NCBI RefSeq assembly: GCF_009827575.1
Contig: NZ_WTYR01000001.1
Coordinates: 682,001-746,000 of the forward strand
DNA: 64,000 bases
DNA from: Alteriqipengyuania halimionae
GTDB lineage: Bacteria; Pseudomonadota; Alphaproteobacteria; Sphingomonadales; Sphingomonadaceae
Reading direction: 5' to 3'
Shown here piece after piece: positions 1 through 9,092 of the stretch (within the stretch, counting starts at the first letter, position 1; every line of letters starts with the position of its first letter). The notes beneath the pieces were generated by a model. That model was not told where the DNA came from. It ran no database searches and was given only the letters and a program-made list of their open reading frames with translations. The translations under genes and the position numbers were made by a program.

Positions 1-1
1 C

Positions 2-637
2 GAATGGCAGGGATTCCACATCTTCGCCGGGAGCCAGTCGCTCGATGCCGGGGCGATTGCCGAGGCGCAGCGCAACACGATCGCACTGGCGAGCAGGCTG
101 GCCGACGAAGCGGGAGTGCCGCTGCCCAAGCTCAATCTGGGCGGCGGGTTCGGCATTCCCTATTTCGCGGGCGACGAACCGCTCGATCTCGAAGCGGTGG
201 GCGAGGGTCTGCACGAAACCGCAGCAGTGGACGTGCTGCCCGATACGCGGCTGGTGCTCGAACTCGGTCGCTATCTCGTGGGCGAGGCGGGGGTCTATTT
301 GACGCGTGTGGTCGACCGCAAGGAAAGCCAGGGCGAAACCTTCTTGGTGGTCGATGGCGGGCTCCATCACCAGCTTGCCGCCAGCGGCAATTTCGGCGCG
401 GTGGTCAAGCGCAATTACCCGGTCGCCGTGGTCGAACGCTCTTCGGATGCGCCCGAGGAGGTGGTCCACATCTGCGGTTGCCTGTGCACCCCGCTCGATC
501 GCCTGGCCACGCAGGTCGAATTGCCCCGCGCTGAAGTGGGCGACCTGATCGCGATTTTCTGCGCCGGAGCCTATGGCGCGACCGCCAGCCCGATGCACTT
601 CCTCGGCCATGGCCCGGCGCGGGAAATGCTGGTATAG
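2..637 (+). CDS. PLP-dependent decarboxylase, exosortase A system-associated (5' partial)
   Basis: The frame is open from base 2, so the N-terminus with the PLP lysine lies before the window; 211 C-terminal residues are visible. It belongs to the ornithine/diaminopimelate decarboxylase fold. Visible marks are the glycine-rich phosphate loop LNLGGGFGIPY near residue 45 of the fragment, the conserved segment FLVVDGGLHH, and the active-site stretch CGCLCTPLD with its cysteine and aspartate. In XrtA (PEP-CTERM) loci a decarboxylase of this type normally follows an acyl-CoA ligase and an acyl carrier protein, which would lie upstream. Its substrate in these loci is not established. A short hairpin (639-653) follows the stop. 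Confidence 0.85.
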   Translation, partial: EWQGFHIFAGSQSLDAGAIAEAQRNTIALASRLADEAGVPLPKLNLGGGFGIPYFAGDEPLDLEAVGEGLHETAAVDVLPDTRLVLELGRYLVGEAGVYLTRVVDRKESQGETFLVVDGGLHHQLAASGNFGAVVKRNYPVAVVERSSDAPEEVVHICGCLCTPLDRLATQVELPRAEVGDLIAIFCAGAYGATASPMHFLGHGPAREMLV

Positions 638-638
638 C

Positions 639-653
639 GTCCCGATCCGGGAC
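639..653 (+). terminator. Short hairpin after the decarboxylase gene
   Basis: GTCCCG, a 3-base loop and CGGGAC form a 6-bp perfect stem two bases after the decarboxylase stop. No T-run follows, so at best it attenuates transcription or protects the 3' end. A candidate promoter lies between it and the next gene. Confidence 0.3.
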
Positions 654-685
654 TTGGGTGCAGAATTAGCGGGATTCCGGGCGCT

Positions 686-711
686 GGAACTCCCACGGCT
701 AACGCTATGTT
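686..711 (+). promoter_or_regulatory. Degenerate EcfG-type promoter candidate before the export/chain-length genes
   Basis: GGAAC (686-690) is followed after 17 bases by TGTT (708-711). The alphaproteobacterial general stress sigma factor EcfG recognises GGAAC-N16/17-CGTT, so one base is off. The site falls in the 173-base gap that splits the decarboxylase from the rest of the EPS genes and would give a leader of about 90 bases. Chance occurrence is quite possible. Confidence 0.25.
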
Positions 712-810
712 CACCATTTTCGCCGATACGGCAGGCAGACAGAACCTGGTGCGGGGAGCGTCGCCTGGACAGGGCGGCGCGTGGAATGCCGGGAAAAGAG
801 GTTTGAAAGA

Positions 811-1455
811 ATGACGATCCAACGTCGAATTGCCGCCATGATCGCGGTGTTGCTGGCTCCCTTCGCGCTGGCCGCATGCAGCACGACATCGGGCGCGCCC
901 GAGCTGCCGCCGGCGAGCTTCGTTGCGCTGCAAGAAGGCCCGGGCGAGGAATATGTGATCGGCCCGCTCGACGAGCTGACGATCTTCGTCTGGCGCAATG
1001 AAGAGCTCGGCGCCAAGGTGCAGGTGCGGCCCGACGGGCGCATCACCACGCCGCTGATCCAGGACATGCCCGCGGTGGGCAAGACCCCGACCATGCTGGC
1101 CGAGGACATCAAGCTCGCGCTGTCGCAATATATCGAAGATCCGCTGGTCTCGGTGATCGTCAACAAGTTCGCCGGCACGTTCAGCCAGCAGATCCGCATC
1201 GTCGGGGCGACCGAAAAGCCCGCTTCGATCCCCTATCGTGCGAACATGACCGTGCTCGACGCGATGATCGCGGTCGGTGGCCTGTCGGAATATGCCAGTG
1301 GCAACAGGGCCAAGCTGATCCGCTTCGAAAAGCAGAGCGGGAAGCAGACCGAATACTCGCTGCGCCTGTCGGACTTGCTCAAGGAAGGCGACAGCAGTGC
1401 CAATGTGCTGCTGATGCCGGGCGATGTGATCATCATCCCGGAAAGTGCCTTCTGA
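811..1455 (+). CDS. XrtA-locus polysaccharide export outer-membrane lipoprotein (Wza/Poly_export family)
   Basis: A protein of 214 aa. The ATG at 811 is preferred over an in-frame GTG at 781 because it places a proper lipoprotein signal at the N-terminus: basic MTIQRR, a hydrophobic stretch, and lipobox LAAC at residues 20-23. The Poly_export domain spans about residues 45-120 (VIGPLDELTIFVW and RPDGRITTPLI are typical) and an SLBB-like domain about 125-210 (VGATEKPASIPY, MPGDVIIIPE). It should sit in the outer membrane or periplasm as the export channel of the exopolysaccharide, partnered with the chain-length protein encoded next. At about 210 aa it is the short form of the family, lacking the C-terminal helix region of E. 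coli Wza. Confidence 0.9.
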   Translation: MTIQRRIAAMIAVLLAPFALAACSTTSGAPELPPASFVALQEGPGEEYVIGPLDELTIFVWRNEELGAKVQVRPDGRITTPLIQDMPAVGKTPTMLAEDIKLALSQYIEDPLVSVIVNKFAGTFSQQIRIVGATEKPASIPYRANMTVLDAMIAVGGLSEYASGNRAKLIRFEKQSGKQTEYSLRLSDLLKEGDSSANVLLMPGDVIIIPESAF

Positions 1456-1483
1456 GGCCGGCCCTGGGGAACCGCACACGATC

Positions 1484-3016
1484 ATGAACGGCATGTCCTC
1501 CATATACGACGAGCTGCGCGCGGCGGCCTACACCGTCTGGCGACGGCGCTGGGTCGCGCTGGCGGTCGCCTGGGCGGTCTGCGTGCTGGGCTGGGTCGTC
1601 GTCGCGCTGATCCCGAACAGTTACGAATCGCGCAGCCGCATCCTGATCCAGCTCGAAGATCCGCTGGCCGAACAGGTCGGCATCGGGTTGCAGGATCGCC
1701 AGCGCGAAGTCGCGCGGGTGCGCCAGACGCTGACCGGTGCGCTCAACCTAGAAAAAGTCGTGCGTTCGACCCGTCTCGGCGAGAATGTCGATACGCCGCG
1801 CGAGATGGAGAGGGCGATCCTCGATCTGGCTGCCAACATCAAGGTGACCGCAGATCAGGACAATCTGTTCGAAATCACCGGGCAGAGCGGCGATCCGAGC
1901 CTGTCGGATTCGGAGAACGCGCTGCTCGCACAGGATGTCGTGCAGAAGATGATCGACATCTTCCGCGAGGAGAACATCGCCGGCGGTCGCGGAGAGCTGA
2001 CCGAATCGCTCGATTTCATGAACCAGCAGCTCGATGATCGCTCGAAGGAGCTGGAAGCGGCCGAGCAGCGTCGTCTGGCATTCGAAACCGCGAACCCCGA
2101 ATTCGCATTGGGCGGCGGTGCGCTGACCCAGCGGCTCGAAGCCGCGCGGTCCGAACTGCGCGGCGTCGACGCCGATCTGCAGGCGGCACAGAGCGCGCTG
2201 ACCTCGATCAATTCGCAGCTTTCCGCCACGCCGCGCCGGATCGTCGGCAGCGGGTCGGACAATTCGATCGGCGGCGCGATCGCCAAGGCCAAGGCCGATC
2301 TTTCGGGGATGAAGGCGCGCGGGCTGACCGACAACCATCCAGACGTCATCGCGCTGAAGAACCAGATCGCGAGCATGGAAGCGCAGGCCAAGGCGGCCGG
2401 TGGCAGCACGCAGGGTCAGTTGAATCCCGCTTACCTCGCGGTCGAGAGCATGCGCGCCGATCGCCAGGCCAGCGTGCTTGCCCTCCAGACGCGCAAGGCC
2501 GGGCTGCAGGCGGAAATCGCCGACCTGTCTTCCAAGCAATACAGCAACCCGCAGCTTGCCGCAGAGGCGCAGCGGATCGGGCGCGATTACGACGTGCTCA
2601 AGGAACAATACGACAAGCTCTTGCAGGACCGCGAGGAACTGCGTTTGCGCGGCCAGGTCGAGACCGAGCGCAGCTCGGTGAAGTTCCAGGTGATCGATCC
2701 GCCGACCACGCCCGCATCGCCTGCCGCGCCCAACCGTCCCTTGCTGCTGGTCGGCGTGCTGATCGCCGGGATCGGCGCCGGCATCGCGATCGCCTTCGCT
2801 TTGGGCCAGCTGCGCTCGACCTTCGCGACGACCGCCCAGCTCGAAAAATCAATGGGCCTGCCGGTGCTGGGCGCGATCACGCATACCTGGACCGACGCTT
2901 CCCGCGCCTTGCGCAAGAAGCGGCTCAAGCTGTTCTATGCCGGTGGCGCTGCGCTGGGCGGAGTGTGCGCGCTGCTGATGGTGGCCGAATTCATCCAGCG
3001 CGGCATGGTGGCGTGA
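1484..3016 (+). CDS. XrtA-locus polysaccharide chain-length determinant (Wzz/GumC-like)
   Basis: About 510 aa from the ATG at 1484. An upstream ATG at 1445 overlaps the preceding gene by 11 bases, and an ATG at 1493 is also possible; the GGGGAA near 1465 serves either downstream start. One transmembrane helix lies at about residues 25-45, just after a WRRRW basic patch. A long periplasmic segment follows, with Wzz features (RSRILIQLEDP near the start, much coiled coil), then a second membrane helix near residues 420-440 and a third hydrophobic stretch close to the C-terminus. There is no kinase domain; the cognate kinase is the next gene, as in split Wzz/Wzc systems. It should set polymer length and couple synthesis to export. 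Confidence 0.9.
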   Translation: MNGMSSIYDELRAAAYTVWRRRWVALAVAWAVCVLGWVVVALIPNSYESRSRILIQLEDPLAEQVGIGLQDRQREVARVRQTLTGALNLEKVVRSTRLGENVDTPREMERAILDLAANIKVTADQDNLFEITGQSGDPSLSDSENALLAQDVVQKMIDIFREENIAGGRGELTESLDFMNQQLDDRSKELEAAEQRRLAFETANPEFALGGGALTQRLEAARSELRGVDADLQAAQSALTSINSQLSATPRRIVGSGSDNSIGGAIAKAKADLSGMKARGLTDNHPDVIALKNQIASMEAQAKAAGGSTQGQLNPAYLAVESMRADRQASVLALQTRKAGLQAEIADLSSKQYSNPQLAAEAQRIGRDYDVLKEQYDKLLQDREELRLRGQVETERSSVKFQVIDPPTTPASPAAPNRPLLLVGVLIAGIGAGIAIAFALGQLRSTFATTAQLEKSMGLPVLGAITHTWTDASRALRKKRLKLFYAGGAALGGVCALLMVAEFIQRGMVA

Positions 3017-3030
3017 AGGACAAGGACGAC

Positions 3031-4170
3031 ATGAACGATCCCACTCCCATCCGCCGCCCCGAAGCGACCAATGACGACGCCGAGTCCGACGCGGCGTCCG
3101 ATGCGCCGCGCAGGGAAAGCCGTCCCTCGCTGCTCGAACGCGCTTCGGAGCGCTTCGGCCTCGACGGTTTCGCCTCGCCCGGCCTGCCCAAGGTCGAGGT
3201 GCCTGAGAAGCGCCGCCGCGCGCCGCAACCGGAAGCGAAGGTCGACCCGGAACCCGTCGCTCCGCGCGCACCCGAGCCGCCCGAGCCACAAGTCCGCCAG
3301 CCGGCTCCGGCTCCGGCTCCCGCTCCCGCTCCCGTTCCCGCAGGCAATGCGATGGACGAGGCGAGGAAGCGCGCCGAAACGCAGCGCAACGACCGCGCCC
3401 CGGTCGGTCCGCCGCTGGTCTTCGGAGGCAAGATGCAGCGCCTCGATCGCGACCATCTCTGGGAAACCGGGATGATCGTGCCCGATGGCAGCGTGTCGGC
3501 GCTGCTCGAGGAATTCCGCATCATCAAGCGCGAGCTGTTCGCCAAGGCGACCCTGCTGCGCGGCAGCGACGATCCGCGGACGCGCAACAAGGCCAATCGC
3601 GTGCTGATCTCCTCCCCGCTGCCGGGCGAGGGCAAGACCTATTGCGCGGCCAATCTCGCGCTCGCCATCGCGGCGGAGAAGGAAAGCGAAGTCCTGCTGG
3701 TCGATGCAGATTTCGCCAAGCCGTCGATCCTCTCGACGCTCGGCCTCGAAAGCGATTGCGGGTTGATGGACGCGCTGGTCGATCGCGACATCAAGGTCGA
3801 GGACTGCGTGATCCCGACCGATCTTCCGGGCCTGTTCGTGCTGCCTGCCGGACAGAGCACCGGGTCGGACACCGAATACCTCACCACCCGCCATGCGCGC
3901 GAGACGATCGAGAGCCTAGGTCGCGGCGCGCGGCAGCGGATCGTGATTTTCGACAGCCCGCCCGCGCTGGCCGCATCGCCCGCGGCCGAACTGGCCAAGC
4001 TGGTCGGCCAGACGCTGGTGGTGTGCCGTGCCGATACGACAGGGCGCAGCGCGCTTGAAGATACGGTGTCGTTGCTGTCCGGCTGCAAGGCTATCGAACT
4101 GCTGCTCAACGCGGTGCAATTCAGCCCCTCGGGCCGCCGGTTCGGATCCTATTACGGATACGAGGTGTAA
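3031..4170 (+). CDS. XrtA-locus tyrosine-protein autokinase (BY-kinase, CpsD/Wzc-C type)
   Basis: 379 aa from the ATG at 3031, 15 bases after the previous stop and behind GAAGGACAAGGA; a longer form from 2965 would overlap the upstream gene. Residues 1-120 are charged and proline-rich, including an Ala-Pro repeat at 92-104. The P-loop domain follows, with Walker A PGEGKT (198-203), Walker A' LLVDADF (222-228) and Walker B IVIFDSPP (304-311). The C-terminus carries Tyr374, Tyr375 and Tyr377, a short tyrosine cluster of the kind autophosphorylated in bacterial tyrosine kinases. It is cytoplasmic and presumably acts with the adjacent Wzz-like protein to control polymerisation. Confidence 0.9.
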   Translation: MNDPTPIRRPEATNDDAESDAASDAPRRESRPSLLERASERFGLDGFASPGLPKVEVPEKRRRAPQPEAKVDPEPVAPRAPEPPEPQVRQPAPAPAPAPAPVPAGNAMDEARKRAETQRNDRAPVGPPLVFGGKMQRLDRDHLWETGMIVPDGSVSALLEEFRIIKRELFAKATLLRGSDDPRTRNKANRVLISSPLPGEGKTYCAANLALAIAAEKESEVLLVDADFAKPSILSTLGLESDCGLMDALVDRDIKVEDCVIPTDLPGLFVLPAGQSTGSDTEYLTTRHARETIESLGRGARQRIVIFDSPPALAASPAAELAKLVGQTLVVCRADTTGRSALEDTVSLLSGCKAIELLLNAVQFSPSGRRFGSYYGYEV

Positions 4171-4172
4171 CC

Positions 4173-5849
4173 ATGCATATCGTTCGTCTCCTGCTGACCG
4201 CTGCGAGCGTGGCCGCGCTGCACGCCGCGCCGGTGGCGGCGCAAACGATCGGTGCGGAGAGCGTCGTCGACGAGAATGTCGACGGTGATGGCGAGGTCGC
4301 AAGCCAAGGCCGCAGCGGTCCGCGCTATTCGGTCCAGCCTTATATCGAGGCGCAGCAGGTCGCGCTCTACCAGATCCGCCCGGGTGACGATTTCGCCACT
4401 TACAGCGTGCTCGCTGCGGGCGTCGACATGACCGCTGCGACCCGCCGCGTGCAGGGCGGCCTGTCGCTGCGTTACGAACGCCGCATCCGGTGGGACGACG
4501 AGAATATCGGCGACAGCGATACGCTGAGCGGCATCGGCCGCGCGGCGATCGCGGTGGTGCCCGATACGTTGCAGGTCGAAGTCGGTGGCCTCGCCGCGCG
4601 CACCCGCGCCGATGGCGTCTCGATTCCCGGCCAGCTCGATATCGGCGACCGGGTGAGCCAGATCTATTCGGTCTATGTCGGGCCCAGCTTCCAGACGCAG
4701 GTCGACGACGTTTCGGTGCAGGCAAGCTACCGCGCGGGCTATTCCAAGGTCGAATCGCCCGGCGTGGTGGTTGCGCCCGATGCGAGCGATCCGCTCGACC
4801 TGTTCGATGAAAGCTACACCCATCAGGCAAGCGCGCGGGTTGGCTCGGCGCCGGGCGGCGTGCTGCCCGTGGGCGTGGGTGTCGGCGGGTCCTATTACCG
4901 CGAAGACGTGTCCAATCTCGACCAGCGGGTCGAGGATATCCGACTGCGCGCCGATGTGACGGTGCCGGTGTCGCCCACGCTCGCCGTGGTCGCCGGGGCC
5001 GGATACGAACAGGTCGAGGTGTCGGGCCGCGACGTGCTGCGCGACGATACCGGCGCGCCGGTGATCGGGGCCGACGGACGCTATCAGGCCGATCCGGCCA
5101 GCCCGCGCCTGGTCGCCTACGATGTCGAAGGCGTGATCTACGATGTCGGCGTGCTGTGGAAGCCGAGCCGTCGCACCGCATTGCAGGCCTCGATCGGCAA
5201 GAAATACGGATCGCTCAGCGTGACCGGCAGTTTCAGCTGGCAGCCGAGCGCGCGCACCTTGATCAATGTGTCTGTCTACGACCAGGTGACCGGCTTCGGC
5301 GGCGGCCTCGTCAATTCGCTGGCCGCGCTGCCGACCAATTTCGGCGTGGTGCGCAATCCCGTGACCGGCGAGCTGACCGGCTGCGTGGTGGGCGAGGGCA
5401 ATGCCAATTGCGTCAACGCCGCATTCGGCAATCTGCGCTCTGCCGCCTATCGCGCACGCGGTGTCTCGGCGAGCTACAATCTCGATTTCGGCACCGCGCA
5501 GACCGGCATCGCGGCGGGTTACGAGCGCCGCGAGCTGATCGGCGCCGACGGCACGATCCTCGAACCGATCGCCGGCATCGTCGACGAGAACTATTTCACC
5601 ACAGCCTATTACAACCAGCGCATCGATCGCCGGTCGGGCTTCAGCGCCAATGCCTATCTGTCGATCTTCGACAGCGGACGGCCCGAAGTCGGCCTCAATG
5701 GCGGTGTCGGCGCGCAGGCATCCTACTATCGCGAACTGATCGACAACCTTTCCGCCACGGCGGCGGTTGGCATCGATGGCGCGGAATTCGAAAACACGGT
5801 CGATATCTGGACCGCATCGGCGCGGCTCGGCCTGCGCTACACGTTCTGA
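4173..5849 (+). CDS. XrtA-locus outer-membrane beta-barrel protein
   Basis: 558 aa, two bases after the kinase stop, with GAGGT about nine bases before the ATG. It has a Sec signal peptide (basic start, hydrophobic core, APVAAQ near residues 20-25). The rest is rich in alternating hydrophobic strands, Gly, Tyr and Arg, and ends in RLGLRYTF; a terminal Phe is the usual outer-membrane barrel sorting signal. Barrel proteins of this size recur in XrtA loci, where they are taken as the outer-membrane pore or anchoring component. No catalytic motif is visible. The barrel assignment is firm; its role in export of the polymer is inferred from context. Confidence 0.8.
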   Translation: MHIVRLLLTAASVAALHAAPVAAQTIGAESVVDENVDGDGEVASQGRSGPRYSVQPYIEAQQVALYQIRPGDDFATYSVLAAGVDMTAATRRVQGGLSLRYERRIRWDDENIGDSDTLSGIGRAAIAVVPDTLQVEVGGLAARTRADGVSIPGQLDIGDRVSQIYSVYVGPSFQTQVDDVSVQASYRAGYSKVESPGVVVAPDASDPLDLFDESYTHQASARVGSAPGGVLPVGVGVGGSYYREDVSNLDQRVEDIRLRADVTVPVSPTLAVVAGAGYEQVEVSGRDVLRDDTGAPVIGADGRYQADPASPRLVAYDVEGVIYDVGVLWKPSRRTALQASIGKKYGSLSVTGSFSWQPSARTLINVSVYDQVTGFGGGLVNSLAALPTNFGVVRNPVTGELTGCVVGEGNANCVNAAFGNLRSAAYRARGVSASYNLDFGTAQTGIAAGYERRELIGADGTILEPIAGIVDENYFTTAYYNQRIDRRSGFSANAYLSIFDSGRPEVGLNGGVGAQASYYRELIDNLSATAAVGIDGAEFENTVDIWTASARLGLRYTF

Positions 5850-5861
5850 TCCGGGGGCAAT

Positions 5862-7118
5862 ATGTACGAAGAACATTATGGACTGACCGGGCGCCCCTTC
5901 GCGCTCGCTCCCGATCCCGAATTCTATTTCGAGAGCACCACGCACAAGAAGGCGCTGTCCTATCTCGGCTACGGCCTGTCGCAGGGCGAAGGCTTCGTCG
6001 TGATCACCGGCGAGATCGGGGCGGGCAAATCCACCCTGGTCGCGCATCTGATGAAGAAGATCGATCCGGCGCGGCTGACCGCGGCGCAGATCGTGACCAC
6101 ATCGCTCGAAGACAAGGACCTGCTGTCGGTCGTGGCGCATGCCTTCGGCCTCGACCTGCCGAGCGGGGACAAGCCGCGCGCGCTCGGCGCGATCGAGGCG
6201 TTCCTGCATGACGAAGCGCGCGAAGGCCGCCGTTGCCTGCTGATCGTCGACGAAGCGCAGAACCTCTCGATCGGCGCGCTCGAAGAATTGCGGATGCTGT
6301 CGAACTTCCAGCTCGGTGCGCACCCGCTGTTGCAGACGCTGCTGCTGGGCCAGCCCGAATTCCGCGAGAAGATCGAGACGCAGAGCCTCGAACAATTGCG
6401 CCAGCGCGTGATCGCCACCCATCACCTCGGCCCGATGACCGAGGATGAGGTCGGCGAATACGTCCTGCACCGCCTGCGCAAGGTCGGTTGGGACGGAAAC
6501 CCGTCGTTCGACGGCGATGTGTTCCCCGCGCTTTATGAGGCCAGCGAAGGCGTGCCGCGCCGCGTCAACATGATCTGCCAGCGCATGATGATCGCCGCCG
6601 CCCTGGAAGATCGCGACACGATCGACACCGAATTGCTCGATCACGTGATCGACGAGATGGAGCATGAGGGCCATTCGGCGGTCGAGGCCGATGCCGATCG
6701 CCGCGAACGACCGGTCATGGCACCGACGCGGGTCGAGAAGGCCGCCGCAGCCGATGCTCCGCTGGGCGGGGCCACAGTCGGATCGCCCGATGTGCTCGCC
6801 CAACTGGCCGAGCGGCTGGCCGCGCTGACCGCCGGGCAGCAGAACCAACCCGCGCCGTCCGGCGACGACGAGGATGTCCGCGCCGCGATTTCACGGCTCG
6901 AAGAAAAGCTCGAGGAGCGGCAGGCGGAAACGGGCGCGGAGCCCGATCCCGAAATCGCGCGGCGCATCGCTGAGATCGAATTGCGCTTCGAGCGGCTCGA
7001 ACACGCCAATGCGCTGCTCTCCGAACGCGTATCCGAGCAGGAGCAGACGCTACGCCACACGCTCACCATGCTGATCGAATGGATCGAAGGCGGCGAAGAC
7101 TCGCGCAAGATCGCCTGA
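5862..7118 (+). CDS. XrtA-associated AAA ATPase (ExeA/GspA-like)
   Basis: 418 aa behind GGGGGC. The N-terminus MYEEHYGLTGRPFALAPDP is typical of the ExeA/GspA-type ATPases found in XrtA loci. Walker A GEIGAGKS is at 50-57 and Walker B CLLIVDEAQN at 125-134, followed by sensor and lid segments to about residue 270. The C-terminal third is low-complexity and then coiled coil (about 350-405). Related ExeA proteins energise assembly of secretion complexes at the cell envelope; here the protein probably supports assembly or function of the exopolysaccharide export machinery. It lacks the peptidoglycan-binding domain of full ExeA, so a cytoplasmic location is likely. Confidence 0.88.
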   Translation: MYEEHYGLTGRPFALAPDPEFYFESTTHKKALSYLGYGLSQGEGFVVITGEIGAGKSTLVAHLMKKIDPARLTAAQIVTTSLEDKDLLSVVAHAFGLDLPSGDKPRALGAIEAFLHDEAREGRRCLLIVDEAQNLSIGALEELRMLSNFQLGAHPLLQTLLLGQPEFREKIETQSLEQLRQRVIATHHLGPMTEDEVGEYVLHRLRKVGWDGNPSFDGDVFPALYEASEGVPRRVNMICQRMMIAAALEDRDTIDTELLDHVIDEMEHEGHSAVEADADRRERPVMAPTRVEKAAAADAPLGGATVGSPDVLAQLAERLAALTAGQQNQPAPSGDDEDVRAAISRLEEKLEERQAETGAEPDPEIARRIAEIELRFERLEHANALLSERVSEQEQTLRHTLTMLIEWIEGGEDSRKIA

Positions 7119-7125
7119 TCGCGGT

Positions 7126-8025
7126 ATGGTCGCGGATATGGACACGACGCGTCCCCCTTCATCCACCCTCGTCAACGGCCTGTCGGTCGATGTCGAGGAG
7201 TGGTTCCAGGTCGGTGCCTTCGAGAATGTGATCGACCGCCAGGATTGGGGCGGGATCGGTGACCGGGTCGAGCGCAATATCGACGTTATCCTGCAATTGT
7301 TCGACGATGCCGGCGTCCTCGCGACCTTCTTCACGCTGGGCTGGGTGGCCGAGCGGCATCCCGCGATGATGCGCCGGATCGCGGAACAGGGGCACGAAAT
7401 CGCGAGCCATGGCTGGGAGCATGCGCGGGTCTTCACCCTGTCGCCTGAAGAATTCGTGCAAGACCTGAAGAAAACGCGGCAAGTGCTCGAAGATACGAGC
7501 GGCACTCGCGTGACCGGTTATCGCGCACCGAGCTTCTCGATCGATGCGCGCACGCCCTGGGCCTACGAGGTGCTGGCCGAGCAGGGCTATCGCTATTCGT
7601 CGTCGGTCGCGCCGATCGTGCACGATCATTACGGCTGGCGCGAGGCGCCGCGCTTCGCGTTCGCGCCGCAAGCCGCATCCGATCTGGTCGAGATCCCGGT
7701 CACCACCGTCGAGTTTGCCGGCAGGCGGCTCGCGGCCGGCGGGGGCGGGTTCTTCCGCGTGCTGCCCTATGCGTTTTCACGCTGGGCGATCCGGCAGGTC
7801 AATGCGCGCGATGGCCGTCCGGCGGTGTTCTATTTCCATCCGTGGGAAGTCGATCCCGATCAGCCGCGGGTCGACGATGCGCCGCTCAAATCGAAGCTGC
7901 GCCATTACACCAATCTGGAGCGGATGGGCGGCAAGCTGCGCCGGCTGGTGAACGAGTTTCATTGGGGGCGGATGGATGCGCTCGCCGAACGGGAGGCGGC
8001 TCGCGCAACCGGGCTGGCTGCGTGA
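7126..8025 (+). CDS. XrtA-locus polysaccharide deacetylase (NodB family)
   Basis: 299 aa from the ATG at 7126; an in-frame ATG at 7138 is an equal alternative. The NodB motifs are clear: SVDVEEW (residues 20-26) carrying the catalytic Asp, the metal-binding HEIASHGWEH (90-99), and RAPSFS (133-138). A later aromatic segment with FYFHPWE fits the C-terminal motif. There is no signal peptide, as is usual for the XrtA-associated subfamily. It probably removes N-acetyl groups from amino sugars of the exopolysaccharide or its precursor. The next gene begins 2 bases after its stop, so the two are probably translationally coupled. Confidence 0.9.
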   Translation: MVADMDTTRPPSSTLVNGLSVDVEEWFQVGAFENVIDRQDWGGIGDRVERNIDVILQLFDDAGVLATFFTLGWVAERHPAMMRRIAEQGHEIASHGWEHARVFTLSPEEFVQDLKKTRQVLEDTSGTRVTGYRAPSFSIDARTPWAYEVLAEQGYRYSSSVAPIVHDHYGWREAPRFAFAPQAASDLVEIPVTTVEFAGRRLAAGGGGFFRVLPYAFSRWAIRQVNARDGRPAVFYFHPWEVDPDQPRVDDAPLKSKLRHYTNLERMGGKLRRLVNEFHWGRMDALAEREAARATGLAA

Positions 8026-8027
8026 AC

Positions 8028-9086
8028 ATGCCGTTTTCGCCCGATCGCTGCTCCTTGCGGATCGCTGACCCAAGCGACGAGGCCGCGGCGCGCTTCATCG
8101 CCGATCATCCCGATGCCACGCTGTTCCACCGGCCCGAATGGGCGCAGGCAGTCGAGTGCGCGACCGGGCATCGCGCGCTGACGCTGGTGGCCGAGGATGC
8201 GCGCGGTGTCGCCGCGCTGGTCCCGCTCAACATCGTCCATTCGCCGATCTTCGGACGGCTTCTCGCCGGATCGGCTTTCGGTATCGGTGGCGGCATCCTG
8301 TTGCGCGACGATGCCGACTCGCGCTTTCTATTCGAGGCGCTGGAGGAACTGGCGCAGCGCCGCTCCTGCCCGACGATCGAACTGCGCGGCGGTGCCATGC
8401 CCGAGGGGCGCGAGGGCTGGGCCATTCGCAGCGACAGCCACGCCAATTTTGCACGCGATCTCGCCGAAAACGACGAAGCCGAACTGCTCGCCATCCCGCG
8501 CAAGCAGCGCGCCGAGGTGCGCAAGGGATTGAAGAACGACCTGACGGTCGAGACCGGAAGCGGCCCGCGCGATCGCGAGGCGCATTACGCGGTCTATGCC
8601 GCGAGCGTGCGCAATCTGGGCACGCCGGTGTTCCCCCGCGCGCTGTTCGACGCGATGCTCGAAGCGTTCGGGGAGGATGCCGATATCCTCACTGTCCGCC
8701 ACAAAGGCGAACCGGTCGCCAGCGCGCTGACTTTTTACCATCGCGGCACCGCCATGCCCTATTGGGGCGGCGGGGTGTGGGATGCGCGCGCGCTGCGGGC
8801 CAACGAGGCGATGTATTACCGCCTGATGGGCCATGCCCGCGAGCGCGGTTGCACCCGCTTCGATTTCGGACGCTCGAAGACGCATAGCGGTGCGTTCGCG
8901 TTCAAGAAGAACTGGGGTTTCGAGCCCGAGCCGCTGACGTATGCCAGCTGGACCGCGCCGGGCCACGAGGGGCGCGACGCCGATCCGACCAGCGACAGGC
9001 ACGGGCTCGCGATCCGGCTGTGGCAGAAGCTACCGCTCCCGGTCGCGAACCGCCTCGGCCCCGTGATCGCCAACGGTCTGGGTTGA
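8028..9086 (+). CDS. FemAB-like acyltransferase, XrtA system-associated
   Basis: 352 aa from the ATG at 8028; a GTG at 8022 overlapping the deacetylase stop is possible. It matches the FemAB/GNAT-like fold seen in XrtA loci: the start FHRPEWAQAVE, the middle KQRAEVRKGL, and a C-terminal half with YYRLMGHARERGCTRFDFGRSK and AFKKNWGFEPEPL, the usual binding region of FemAB relatives. FemAB enzymes transfer amino acids or acyl groups from tRNA or CoA donors; the acceptor here would be a sugar or lipid intermediate of the polymer, which is inference. It is cytoplasmic, with no signal or membrane segment. Confidence 0.87.
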   Translation: MPFSPDRCSLRIADPSDEAAARFIADHPDATLFHRPEWAQAVECATGHRALTLVAEDARGVAALVPLNIVHSPIFGRLLAGSAFGIGGGILLRDDADSRFLFEALEELAQRRSCPTIELRGGAMPEGREGWAIRSDSHANFARDLAENDEAELLAIPRKQRAEVRKGLKNDLTVETGSGPRDREAHYAVYAASVRNLGTPVFPRALFDAMLEAFGEDADILTVRHKGEPVASALTFYHRGTAMPYWGGGVWDARALRANEAMYYRLMGHARERGCTRFDFGRSKTHSGAFAFKKNWGFEPEPLTYASWTAPGHEGRDADPTSDRHGLAIRLWQKLPLPVANRLGPVIANGLG

Positions 9087-9092
9087 CCGGGC

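Noticed and set aside
4152-6848. A minus-strand frame of about 900 codons across the barrel and ATPase genes
   Set aside because: It covers two well-supported genes in antisense, has no domain, and its composition is that of an antisense frame.
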